Positions 1 to 6,463 are shown, counted from the first letter of the stretch. The stretch is DNA of 12,370 bases from Erysipelotrichaceae bacterium (GCA_021200395.1 JAJQGQ010000228.1:1-12370); one strand, 5' to 3'. The notes: a model not told the origin generated them from the sequence alone. A program made the numbers and translations.

Positions 1-16
1 GTGAAACATAAAAAGA

Positions 17-60
17 TATTAAGAAAACATTAAGAAAAAAATCTTAATGTTTTCTTAATA
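17..60. promoter_or_regulatory. Perfect 19-bp inverted repeat with 11-bp-spaced half-sites upstream of kdpD
   Basis: Arms 17-35 and 42-60 are perfect reverse complements around a six-A centre (36-41). Each arm holds two ATTAAG hexamers exactly 11 bases apart (18-23 and 29-34 on the top strand; 43-48 and 54-59 as CTTAAT). An 11-base direct-repeat period is typical of OmpR/PhoB-type response regulator sites, the family of the downstream KdpE. The block lies about 55-95 bases upstream of the expected kdpD transcription start, where an activator could bind. It could instead be the terminator hairpin of an unseen upstream gene, but no clean T-run follows either arm. Binding by KdpE is inference. 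Confidence 0.5.
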
Positions 61-98
61 CGATAAGATTTTTATTTATATGAGATTAATAAAATTCA

Positions 99-107
99 TG
101 GTATAAT
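99..107 (+). promoter_or_regulatory. Extended -10 promoter of kdpDE
   Basis: TGGTATAAT is a perfect extended -10 element (TG at 99-100, TATAAT at 102-107). No good -35 hexamer is seen at 16-18 bases upstream (79-84 reads TATGAG), which suits an extended -10 promoter or one needing an activator at the upstream repeats. The expected start is near 114, followed by the ribosome binding site AGAGGGG at 120-126. Confidence 0.6.
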
Positions 108-134
108 AATATATCAAGTAGAGGGGATGAGAGT

Positions 135-2639
135 ATGGCACAACGTTTAATGAAGGGACAATTAAAAATATTTTTTAGCTATACTTATCATAAAGATATG
201 ACTTTAACTATGCTCAAATCATCCTATGAGATGAAACTACAAGGGTTTGATGTTTTGATAGGGGAATTATCTAATGATGTGAACGAATATCCATTAGATT
301 ATATGAATGATTTTCATACTTTTGATGTGGATGAGGTTTTAAAGAGGAATCCAGATTTAATAGTCATAGAGGATATGATTGGTGATAATTCATCTACTTC
401 TAGACATAAAAAAAGATATCAGGATATTTTAGAGTTATTAGATGCTGGTATTCATGTTTATAGTTGTTTATTAGTTGAAAATATAGAGGGACTTAATGAT
501 ATTATTGAAGAAATACTAGAGAAACCTGTCAAACGTATACCTGATTATATTTTTGACAGGGCTGATGAAGTAGAATTCGTTGATAAATCTCCTCAGGATA
601 TGATGAATATGTATCGTTTAGATCAACTTAATCAATTAAGACAGTTAGCAATGAAACGATGCATGAATCGTTTAGAGATGAAACAAAACTATAATCCTAT
701 ATTAACAGATGAACATATTTTAGTATGTTTAAGTGCATCTCCTACAAATTCTAAAGTTATAAGAAATGCAGCATATATGGCACAAGCTCTCAATGCACAT
801 TTAACAGCATTGTATGTGGAAACGAGTCAATCTTTATCAGATGAAGCAAGACAGATGTTAAAAGATAATATGGATCTTGCCAGAGAATTTACAGCTCATA
901 TTGAAACTGTTAAAGGGGATGATATTGCTTATCAAATATCAGAATTTGCAAATAAATTTCATATCACAAAAATTGTATTAGGCCATAGTAGACAAGATAA
1001 AATATGGTCACCATTTAAAACAAATCTTGTCGAGCAATTGATTCAAATGACTCCAGATTTAGATATTTATATCATTCCTGTTCATGGTTATAGTACCTAT
1101 AAACCTATCAAACATGAATCACAAAGTATCACTATATCAGATACGATTAAAAGTATTCTTATTTTAGTAGAAGTCACACTTATAGGTTATTTATTTCATT
1201 ATTTAGGTTTTAGTGAAGCTAATATTATTACAGTTTATCTATTAGGTGTATTATTAACCGCCATGCTTACAAGTGCTAGAATCTATAGTTTAGTGATTTC
1301 TATCGCAAGTGTTTTTGTATTTAATTTCTTTTTTACTACTCCACGATTTTCTTTAGCAGCTTATGGTTCAGGTTATCCAATGACTTTTATCATTATGTTT
1401 ATAGCAGCTTATATAACCAGTACTTTAACTGTTAGAGTCAATCAGAATGCGAAGAATTCAGCACAAACGGCTTATCGTACCAAGATTATGTTAGAAACAA
1501 ATCAACTTCTCCAACAAGAAAATAATATTGAAGGTATTATTAATGTTATTAATCATCAATTATCAAGATTATTAAAAAAAGATATTATCCTATATCCTAT
1601 TATTAATGATAAAATAGATGAACCAGTGATATGTATGTTAGAAGACAATTCTTGTGATTTTATGAATGATGAAGAAATGAAAGTGGTTGAATGGGTTTAT
1701 CGTAATCATAAACAAGCAGGTGCGACTACTGAAACCTTTAATAATGCTAAATGTCTATATTTACCTATTTCTAGTAATAATAAAACATATGGCGTTGTAG
1801 GTATAAGAATATTAAATGAACCTTTAGATTCATTTGATTATAGTATATTATTATCATTATTAGGTGAAACAGGTTTAGCTTTTGAAATCGACTATGCTAA
1901 TAAAGAAAAAGCCAAAGCTGACTTACGTGCTCAAAATGAACAATCTCATGCAAACTTATTAAGATCAATATCCCATGATCTAAGAACACCGCTTACTTCT
2001 ATATCTGGTAATGCAGGCATGTTATTGACACAAGAAGAAAACTTAGATGAATCACAAAAGAAACAATTATATACGGATATGTATAATGATGCTTTGTGGC
2101 TAAATGGTTTAGTTGAAAATTTATTATCAGTATCAAGAATAGAAAATGGTACTATGAAATTAAATTTAAATACTGAAGTTATTGATGAATTAATTCAAGA
2201 AGCTATTGATCATACCCAAAGAAAAACATTTGAACATCATATTGTTTATGAACCATTAGATGATATTATATTAGTAGAAGCAGATGCGAGATTGATTATT
2301 CAAGTTATTTTTAATTTATTAGATAACGCCATTAAATATACACCTAAAGATTCTATTATTGAAGTTAAGGTTACACCTCAGAATCAATATGTTATAGTTG
2401 ATGTGATGGATAATGGTATGGGAATTCCCGATGTTCACAAACCACATATCTTTGATATGTTTTATACAGGTAATCAAAAAGTGGCTGATAGCCACAGAAG
2501 TTTAGGTTTAGGATTAGCTTTATGTAAGTCTATTATTGAATCACATCATGGTACGATTACTGTTTTAGATAATGTTCCTCATGGCTCTATATTTAGATTT
2601 ACACTACCTACAAAGGAGGTTACATTATATGAAGAATAA
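135..2639 (+). CDS. kdpD: KdpD-type sensor histidine kinase with degenerate N-terminal P-loop
   Basis: 834 residues; membrane sensor kinase for potassium supply that phosphorylates KdpE. Domains in order: KdpD N-terminal domain (about 8-180, with the conserved SRHKKRYQD and LLDAGI stretches at 89-106); USP-like domain (about 193-316); four-helix DUF4118 membrane domain (about 337-435); GAF-like region (about 455-585); histidine kinase core with H-box SISHDLRTPL (His614), N-box NLLDNAIKYT (727-736), G1 DNGMGIP (759-765), F-box IFDMF (772-776) and G2 GLGLAL (791-796). The ATG is preceded by AGAGGGG eight bases away. Oddities: the family GYAAGVGKT P-loop is replaced at 15-23 by SYTYHKDMT, losing the lysine, and the Walker B VDE is IED (78-80). 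The USP domain carries SAS-X20-LTALY (200-227), close to the motif reported for cyclic-di-AMP binding in Staphylococcus aureus KdpD. The gene overlaps kdpE by 11 bases. No kdpFABC pump genes are visible in the window. Confidence 0.95.
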   Translation: MAQRLMKGQLKIFFSYTYHKDMTLTMLKSSYEMKLQGFDVLIGELSNDVNEYPLDYMNDFHTFDVDEVLKRNPDLIVIEDMIGDNSSTSRHKKRYQDILELLDAGIHVYSCLLVENIEGLNDIIEEILEKPVKRIPDYIFDRADEVEFVDKSPQDMMNMYRLDQLNQLRQLAMKRCMNRLEMKQNYNPILTDEHILVCLSASPTNSKVIRNAAYMAQALNAHLTALYVETSQSLSDEARQMLKDNMDLAREFTAHIETVKGDDIAYQISEFANKFHITKIVLGHSRQDKIWSPFKTNLVEQLIQMTPDLDIYIIPVHGYSTYKPIKHESQSITISDTIKSILILVEVTLIGYLFHYLGFSEANIITVYLLGVLLTAMLTSARIYSLVISIASVFVFNFFFTTPRFSLAAYGSGYPMTFIIMFIAAYITSTLTVRVNQNAKNSAQTAYRTKIMLETNQLLQQENNIEGIINVINHQLSRLLKKDIILYPIINDKIDEPVICMLEDNSCDFMNDEEMKVVEWVYRNHKQAGATTETFNNAKCLYLPISSNNKTYGVVGIRILNEPLDSFDYSILLSLLGETGLAFEIDYANKEKAKADLRAQNEQSHANLLRSISHDLRTPLTSISGNAGMLLTQEENLDESQKKQLYTDMYNDALWLNGLVENLLSVSRIENGTMKLNLNTEVIDELIQEAIDHTQRKTFEHHIVYEPLDDIILVEADARLIIQVIFNLLDNAIKYTPKDSIIEVKVTPQNQYVIVDVMDNGMGIPDVHKPHIFDMFYTGNQKVADSHRSLGLGLALCKSIIESHHGTITVLDNVPHGSIFRFTLPTKEVTLYEE

Positions 2640-3342
2640 ACCAACTATACTTATAGTTGAAGATGATAGAGCTGTTAGAAATTTGATATCGACAACTTTA
2701 TCTACCCATGACTATAAATACTTATTAGCACAAAATGGTGCCAGTGCCTTATTAGAAGCTTCATCGCATAATCCCGATATTATTTTATTGGATTTGGGTT
2801 TACCAGATATGGACGGTATAGAAATTATTAAAAAGATAAGATCTTGGTCTAATATGCCTATTATTGTCATTAGTGCAAGAAGTGAAGATGATGATAAAAT
2901 AGAAGCCTTAGATGCAGGAGCAGATGATTATCTTACCAAACCTTTTTCAGTAGAAGAACTATTAGCACGTTTAAGGGTAACATTAAGAAGATTGAATTAT
3001 ATTAGAGGTTTATCAGAAAAAGAAAGTTCTATATTTATTAATGGTGATTTAAAGATTGATTATAATTTAGGATGTGTTTATCTTCATGATGAAGAATTAC
3101 ATTTAACTCCTATTGAATATAAATTATTATGTTTGCTTGCGAAAAATGTTGGTAAAGTATTAACACATACCTATATTATTCATGAAATATGGGGTGTGGG
3201 TTATGATAATGAAGTAGCTACATTAAGAGTGTTTATGACAACATTAAGAAAGAAAATTGAAAAGAATGCATCTAATAAATACATTCAAACTCACGTTGGT
3301 ATTGGTTATCGTATGTTAAAAGTAGAGGATAAAGACAAATAA
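2629..3342 (+). CDS. kdpE: KdpE-type OmpR-family response regulator
   Basis: 237 residues. The start ATG at 2629 is chosen because AAAGGAGGT lies at 2612-2620, eight bases before it, and the protein then begins MKNKPTILIVEDD as usual for the family; upstream in-frame ATGs lie inside kdpD. The receiver domain (about 5-118) has the acidic pocket Glu11-Asp12-Asp13, phospho-acceptor Asp55 (in LLDLGLPD), Ser82, Lys104 and the YLTKPF motif. The winged-helix DNA-binding domain (about 140-232) has LTPIEYKLL, the recognition-helix region DNEVATLRVFMTTLRKKIE and a terminal THVGIGYRM hairpin. It should be phosphorylated by the overlapping KdpD and activate potassium uptake genes, possibly also this operon through the repeats at 17-60 (inference). 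The stop codon sits in the loop of the terminator hairpin. Confidence 0.93.
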   Translation: MKNKPTILIVEDDRAVRNLISTTLSTHDYKYLLAQNGASALLEASSHNPDIILLDLGLPDMDGIEIIKKIRSWSNMPIIVISARSEDDDKIEALDAGADDYLTKPFSVEELLARLRVTLRRLNYIRGLSEKESSIFINGDLKIDYNLGCVYLHDEELHLTPIEYKLLCLLAKNVGKVLTHTYIIHEIWGVGYDNEVATLRVFMTTLRKKIEKNASNKYIQTHVGIGYRMLKVEDKDK

Positions 3343-3354
3343 TGTCTTTATCCT
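3326..3354. terminator. Bidirectional hairpin between kdpE and the convergent tRNA
   Basis: A perfect 12-bp stem (3326-3337 with 3343-3354) encloses a five-base loop that contains the kdpE stop codon TAA (3340-3342). On the reverse strand it lies six bases past the tRNA 3' end and is followed by CTACTTTT, a short T-run, so it should terminate the tRNA transcript. On the forward strand no T-run follows, so termination of kdpE there is weaker. Confidence 0.6.
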
Positions 3355-3359
3355 ACTAA

Positions 3360-3430
3360 TGCCCAAGGCAAGAATCGAACTTGCTGCTGCTGATTACCAT
3401 TCAGCTGTATTGCCATTATACTACATGGGC
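3360..3430 (-). tRNA. tRNA-Thr, anticodon GGT
   Basis: The reverse strand folds as a complete 71-nt cloverleaf. Acceptor GCCCATG pairs with CTTGGGC, with one T:T mismatch at pair 6:67. The D-stem is GTAT/ATAC with loop AATGGCA (A14, G18-G19, A21). The anticodon stem is GCTGA/TCAGC with loop ATGGTAA (T33, anticodon GGT from bases 3396-3398, A37). The variable loop is four bases and the T-arm is GCAAG-TTCGATT-CTTGC. The discriminator base is A and CCA is not encoded. G1:C72 and C2:G71 plus the GGT anticodon agree with threonine identity. The four-bp D-stem, short D-loop and short variable loop look more like Gly or Gln tRNAs of this group than usual tRNA-Thr. It has its own promoter (3439-3467). 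Confidence 0.9.
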
Positions 3431-3438
3431 GTGCATAT

Positions 3439-3467
3439 ATTATATCAAAGAATAATAGTATAGACAA
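3439..3467 (-). promoter_or_regulatory. Promoter of tRNA-Thr
   Basis: On the reverse strand TTGTCT (3462-3467) and a perfect TATAAT (3439-3444) are separated by exactly 17 bases. The -10 box lies eight bases before the first tRNA base, so transcription should start almost at the mature 5' end. Confidence 0.75.
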
Positions 3468-3470
3468 TAA

Positions 3471-3497
3471 AATATGAGAAATATTATTTCTCATATT
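3471..3497 (-). terminator. Terminator of the zinc-ribbon membrane protein gene
   Basis: A perfect 12-bp stem (3471-3482 with 3486-3497) closes a three-base loop. On the reverse strand the second arm ends in T-rich sequence (CATATTTTATTG). The arm overlaps the stop codon of the gene ending at 3496, and the -35 box of the tRNA promoter begins only four bases beyond the hairpin. Confidence 0.65.
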
Positions 3498-3885
3498 AAG
3501 TACGTCTATCAAATGATTGGTGGCATTTAGGACATGTAATAGTAATAGCTCCTTTTCCTTTAGGAACTCTTAAATATTGATGACAATAAGGACATTTAAG
3601 ATATTTATGGGTTTTACGATATTTCCATTTGTTCATTTGTCTGTGACCCCATTTTCTTATACCTGATGTTCTTGCAAGATACCAATTATTTTCAGATTGT
3701 CTTTGATAAGTATTTCTTGAAAATACACGAAATAATTCATAAATAATGACTACATACATCAATATATAAATATAAGGAATAAATAATGATAATACAGCTA
3801 ATATTAAATAAACAACAAATAAGAAATTACCAAAATTATCAATACCATATCTACCACTCATAAAATTTCTAAACCAATTTTTCAT
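3496..3885 (-). CDS. Small membrane protein with C-terminal zinc ribbon, function unknown
   Basis: 129 residues. Residues about 19-50 are strongly hydrophobic and can form two short membrane helices around Pro37. A basic linker (about 53-96, many Arg, Lys and Trp) follows. The C-terminus has CPYC (98-101) and CPKC (118-121), a four-cysteine zinc ribbon, and ends in basic residues. Many Bacillota genomes carry such short zinc-ribbon membrane proteins without an assigned role; the ribbon and basic stretch would face the cytoplasm and could bind nucleic acid or protein (inference). The ATG is preceded by AGGTGA six bases away. The gene stands alone, divergent from tdk, and ends in its own terminator. 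Confidence 0.8.
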   Translation of the reverse strand: MKNWFRNFMSGRYGIDNFGNFLFVVYLILAVLSLFIPYIYILMYVVIIYELFRVFSRNTYQRQSENNWYLARTSGIRKWGHRQMNKWKYRKTHKYLKCPYCHQYLRVPKGKGAITITCPKCHQSFDRRT

Positions 3886-3904
3886 TTTTCATCACCTGAA
3901 AGCT

Positions 3905-3910
3905 ATTATA
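3905..3910 (-). promoter_or_regulatory. Probable -10 box for the zinc-ribbon protein gene
   Basis: A perfect TATAAT on the reverse strand lies 19 bases before the ATG. The hexamer 17 bases upstream (ATATAA) is a poor -35, so the promoter is likely weak or uses other contacts. The implied 5' leader is only about 13 bases. Confidence 0.4.
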
Positions 3911-3963
3911 AAAATGAAATATGAATCTTATATGTACAATATAATCAATTTTTGATAAAGTTT

Positions 3964-3992
3964 TTGAATAATAGATAACTTTCATATATAAT
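3964..3992 (+). promoter_or_regulatory. Promoter of tdk
   Basis: TTGAAT (3964-3969) and a perfect TATAAT (3987-3992) are separated by 17 bases. The expected start is near 3999, just before the ribosome binding site GGAGGT at 4009-4014. Confidence 0.75.
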
Positions 3993-4020
3993 ATGTAAAG
4001 TATTGTTTGGAGGTAGGGAA

Positions 4021-4620
4021 ATGTATAATCAATATAGAGAAGGATGGCTAGAAGTTATTAGTGGTTGCATGTTTGCAGGTAAAACAGAAGAATTGATTCG
4101 TCGTATTAATGTATTATCTTTTGCTAAAAAGAATATTATCGTATTTAAACCTAAGATTGATGATCGTTATTCTGATACCGAGATTGTTTCTCATGCAGGC
4201 ATGCATGTACCTTGTATTGTGATTGAAAAGGCTGCTGAAATATTAGATCATGTTCAAGATGATACTCAGGTTGTAGCAATCGATGAAGTGCAATTTTTTG
4301 ATGAAGAAATTGTGGATGTTTGTGAATATTTAGCAGATCATGGCTTACGTGTAATGGCAGCTGGACTTGATGAAGATTTTAGAGGAGAACCTTTTGGTGT
4401 TATGCCTCAACTTTTAACACGTGCAGAATTTGTCACAAAGTTAACAGCTGTTTGTGCTAAATGTGGTGCGCCAGCCACACGTACTCAAAGGATTGTAGAT
4501 GGTGAACCCGCATCTTATGATGATCAAATTGTATTAGTTGGTGCTGTTGATCATTATGAACCAAGATGTCGTCATTGTCATGAAATTAAGTATAAACCAC
4601 AAAAGTATCATAGATTTTAA
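4021..4620 (+). CDS. tdk: Thymidine kinase (type II, zinc-binding)
   Basis: 199 residues; transfers phosphate from ATP to thymidine, giving dTMP for the salvage pathway in the cytoplasm. The P-loop is SGCMFAGKT (14-22), close to the family SGSMFSGKT. The DEVQFF segment (88-93) supplies Walker B and the expected catalytic Glu89. The zinc site is formed by Cys145/Cys148 and Cys183/Cys186, and the lasso loop region with VGAVDHYEPRCRHC (173-186) closes over the base. Length is normal. The ATG at 4021 is chosen because GGAGGT lies at 4009-4014, six bases upstream; an in-frame TTG at 4003 is upstream of that site and is not a likely start. In many Bacillota tdk precedes prfA, but here it is followed by a gap and an unrelated HAD gene. 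Confidence 0.96.
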   Translation: MYNQYREGWLEVISGCMFAGKTEELIRRINVLSFAKKNIIVFKPKIDDRYSDTEIVSHAGMHVPCIVIEKAAEILDHVQDDTQVVAIDEVQFFDEEIVDVCEYLADHGLRVMAAGLDEDFRGEPFGVMPQLLTRAEFVTKLTAVCAKCGAPATRTQRIVDGEPASYDDQIVLVGAVDHYEPRCRHCHEIKYKPQKYHRF

Positions 4621-4643
4621 ATTCGCTTACATAATTAGGAATT

Positions 4644-4671
4644 TTGTAAAAGTTCATAAAGAAGACATAAT
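4644..4671 (+). promoter_or_regulatory. Possible promoter of a short transcript downstream of tdk
   Basis: TTGTAA (4644-4649) and CATAAT (4666-4671) are 16 bases apart. The start would be near 4678. In such AT-rich sequence a match of this quality can occur by chance. Confidence 0.3.
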
Positions 4672-4677
4672 TCAAAG

Positions 4678-4787
4678 GTATATTAAACAATGTCGAAAGA
4701 CAATACGATAGTATTGATTCCCCTCAAATCTATCATATATCCCTAAGAAAGAGTTGCTCCCCCAAAGCAACTCTTTCAATTTTTTTA
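4678..4787 (+). ncRNA. Candidate structured small RNA or leader, ending at a strong terminator
   Basis: No reading frame fills the 4621-4819 gap. It contains two adjacent small hairpins: TGTC-GAAA-GACA (about 4690-4701) with a GNRA-type tetraloop, and CAATAC-GATA-GTATTG (about 4701-4716). A C-rich single-stranded stretch follows, then the 12-bp terminator at 4747-4777 with its T-run. With the possible promoter at 4644-4671 this would give an RNA of about 110 nt. It matches no riboswitch class I recognise. It may simply be the 3' untranslated end of tdk mRNA. Confidence 0.3.
4747..4786 (+). terminator. Rho-independent terminator after tdk
   Basis: A perfect 12-bp stem, GAAAGAGTTGCT (4747-4758) with its complement at 4766-4777, has a C-rich seven-base loop and is followed by AAT and a run of seven T (4780-4786). 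It is the strongest terminator in the window. It lies 127 bases beyond the tdk stop and 33 bases before the next start codon. Confidence 0.9.
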
Positions 4788-4793
4788 TGAAGA

Positions 4794-4802
4794 TGCTATA
4801 CT
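4794..4802 (+). promoter_or_regulatory. Extended -10 promoter of the Cof-type HAD gene
   Basis: TGCTATACT is a TGn-extended -10 box directly after the terminator T-run. The predicted start (about 4809) coincides with the ribosome binding site GAGGTG (4809-4814), so the leader would be about 11 bases. The matching -35 position (TTTCAA) is poor. Confidence 0.45.
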
Positions 4803-4819
4803 ACATGCGAGGTGAAATC

Positions 4820-5647
4820 ATGATAAAACTATTTGCTACTGATTTGGATGGTACATTCTTAAATGTCTTACATACAACCGATAAATACTTATTGGATACA
4901 ATAGATATGATTAATAATGAAAATAAATACTTTGTTGTCGCAACAGGAAGACATATGCGAGCTTATCAACAAAAAAGCTTTTTCAAAGATTGTCAAATAT
5001 ATAATATTTGTATGAATGGGGCGAGAATATTAGATAATGATAGAAATGTCATATATGAAAAAGGTTTGGATAAAGAAACTGTTAAAGAAATATTAGAATT
5101 ATTTCCTGATGTTGATTTAGAGTTCAACGATGCTAATTATACATATTGTAAGTTCTCATCATTGAATCACCTTAAGAATGTCTATGATCCTCATCCAATA
5201 AAAAGGATTGCTAAAAAGATATATTATGCATTAGGTTTATCAGAATGGAAATTTCATCAAAGTGATAAAGATATCCTTAAACATAATATATTAAAAATTA
5301 ATGCTCATGTTCATGATAATGATAAAGCTCAAAGATTACAAGCTTATATTGATGCTCACGATAATATAGTCAATGCACCATTTTCCAGCAATTTCTTTGA
5401 AATAACTGATAGTAGTGTTAATAAGGGTAATGCGATAAAGATATTAATGAAACAACTTCATATTAGCGAAAATGAGGTAGCTGTGTATGGTGATGGTGGT
5501 AATGATGTTGTTATGTTAGAGATGTTTGAACATTCATATGCACCTAGTGATGGTAGTGATATAGCCAAAAAAGCAGCAAAGCATATTATTGGTAAAAATA
5601 GTGAATATGCAGTGGCTAAACATATGCGTAATAGTTTAAAAAAATAA
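4820..5647 (+). CDS. Cof-type HAD-superfamily phosphatase (subclass IIB)
   Basis: 275 residues; a cytoplasmic magnesium-dependent hydrolase, probably acting on sugar phosphates, flavin or pyridoxal phosphate, as is usual for this promiscuous family. Motif I is DLDGT (Asp8 nucleophile, Asp10 acid/base), motif II is the Thr42 of ATGR, motif III is Lys202 in VNKGNAI, and motif IV is GDGGNDVVML with Asp225 and Asp229. The region between motifs II and III (about 83-195) is the C2-type cap of Cof proteins. The ATG at 4820 follows GAGGTG by five bases and gives the usual MIKLFATDLDGT opening; earlier in-frame starts fall in the promoter or terminator. It appears monocistronic, with terminator hairpins on both sides. 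The substrate cannot be read from sequence. Confidence 0.92.
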   Translation: MIKLFATDLDGTFLNVLHTTDKYLLDTIDMINNENKYFVVATGRHMRAYQQKSFFKDCQIYNICMNGARILDNDRNVIYEKGLDKETVKEILELFPDVDLEFNDANYTYCKFSSLNHLKNVYDPHPIKRIAKKIYYALGLSEWKFHQSDKDILKHNILKINAHVHDNDKAQRLQAYIDAHDNIVNAPFSSNFFEITDSSVNKGNAIKILMKQLHISENEVAVYGDGGNDVVMLEMFEHSYAPSDGSDIAKKAAKHIIGKNSEYAVAKHMRNSLKK

Positions 5648-5748
5648 TGAAATAATCATAAATATGTTCACATGAAATTCACAAATTTGATTTATATTGG
5701 ATGTGTAAAATAATAGTTCGTATCTCTCCCTTATAAATTATGTCTTTT

Positions 5749-5780
5749 AAAAGAACCAAGGACCTTGGTTCTTTTGTTTT
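5749..5780 (+). terminator. Terminator between the two HAD genes
   Basis: AAAAGAACCAAG (5749-5760) pairs perfectly with 5764-5775 around a three-base loop, and the T-rich 3' arm continues into GTTTT. It should end the transcript of the Cof-type gene, or of a short RNA starting in the gap. Confidence 0.7.
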
Positions 5781-5787
5781 AGATTTA

Positions 5788-5796
5788 TGTTATAAT
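5788..5796 (+). promoter_or_regulatory. Extended -10 promoter of the HAD-SGNH-hydrolase operon
   Basis: TGTTATAAT is a perfect TGn-extended -10. No good -35 is present at the usual spacing. The ribosome binding site AAGGAGG (5801-5807) begins about where transcription should start, so the 5' leader is near 12 bases. Confidence 0.6.
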
Positions 5797-5814
5797 GGAG
5801 AAGGAGGAAAAATC

Positions 5815-6462
5815 ATGAATAATATATTATTTGATTTGGATGGTACTTTAACAGATCCTTTTTTAGGTATATGTAGTGCTGTGAATTATAGTTTAAAGTA
5901 TTTTGGTAAAGAAGCAGAACATTTAGATGATTTAAAAAAGTTTATCGGTCCACCTTTAGATATATCATACAAAGAATATTATGATATGAATGATGATGAG
6001 ATAGCTATTGCTATTCAAAAGTATCGTGAGTATTTTGGCGAGATTGGTTTATTTGAAAATGAAGTTTATGATGGTGTAGAGGATATGTTACAAATGTTAC
6101 TTGATCACCATAAAAACTTATATATATGTACTTCTAAGCCTTATGAATATACAATAAAAATATTAGAACATTTCCATTTAGATCATTATTTTAAAGGTGT
6201 TTATGGAGCAACGATGGATGGTTCTAGAAAATATAAGAAAGATGTTATTAGTTTTTGTTTAACTAGTGAAAATATAGATTATAGAGATTGTATGATGATA
6301 GGAGATAGATACCATGATATAGAAGGTGCGCATGCTAATGATATAGCTTGTATTGGTGTGTTATATGGTTATGGGAGTAAAGTAGAGTTTGAAGCGTATC
6401 AATGTGATTATATTGTGGAAAATATACAAGAACTTACACAATTATTATTAGAAGGTGAATAA
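5815..6462 (+). CDS. HAD-superfamily phosphatase, phosphoglycolate-phosphatase-like
   Basis: 215 residues; cytoplasmic phosphatase of the Gph/PGP branch (subclass IA, helical cap). Motif I is FDLDGTLTD (Asp7 and Asp9), the cap contains FIGPPL (43-48), motif II is CTSKP with Thr106 or Ser107, motif III is a Lys in RKYKKD (about 142), and motif IV is GDRYHDIEGA with Asp164 and Asp168. Proteins of this type are often annotated as phosphoglycolate phosphatase, but the FIGPPL/GDRYHD pattern covers several substrates including nucleotides and phosphotyrosine, so none is assigned. The ATG at 5815 is preceded by AAGGAGG seven bases away. It is the first gene of a three-gene operon; the SGNH gene starts one base after its stop. 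Confidence 0.92.
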   Translation: MNNILFDLDGTLTDPFLGICSAVNYSLKYFGKEAEHLDDLKKFIGPPLDISYKEYYDMNDDEIAIAIQKYREYFGEIGLFENEVYDGVEDMLQMLLDHHKNLYICTSKPYEYTIKILEHFHLDHYFKGVYGATMDGSRKYKKDVISFCLTSENIDYRDCMMIGDRYHDIEGAHANDIACIGVLYGYGSKVEFEAYQCDYIVENIQELTQLLLEGE

Positions 6463-6463
6463 A

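Noticed and set aside
3360..3430. tRNA pseudogene
   Set aside because: One acceptor mismatch only; all other stems, the TTCGATT loop, T33, A37 and G18-G19 are intact, and a 17-bp-spaced promoter and a terminator flank it.
4690..4787. T-box or known riboswitch controlling the HAD gene
   Set aside because: No T-box sequence, specifier stem or antiterminator alternative is visible, and the HAD gene has an extended -10 after the terminator.
4747..4819. N-terminal extension of the Cof-type HAD protein by 22 residues from a TTG at 4754
   Set aside because: The extension would be translated through the terminator hairpin and T-run; AGGTG before 4820 and the family opening MIKLFATDLDGT fix the start.
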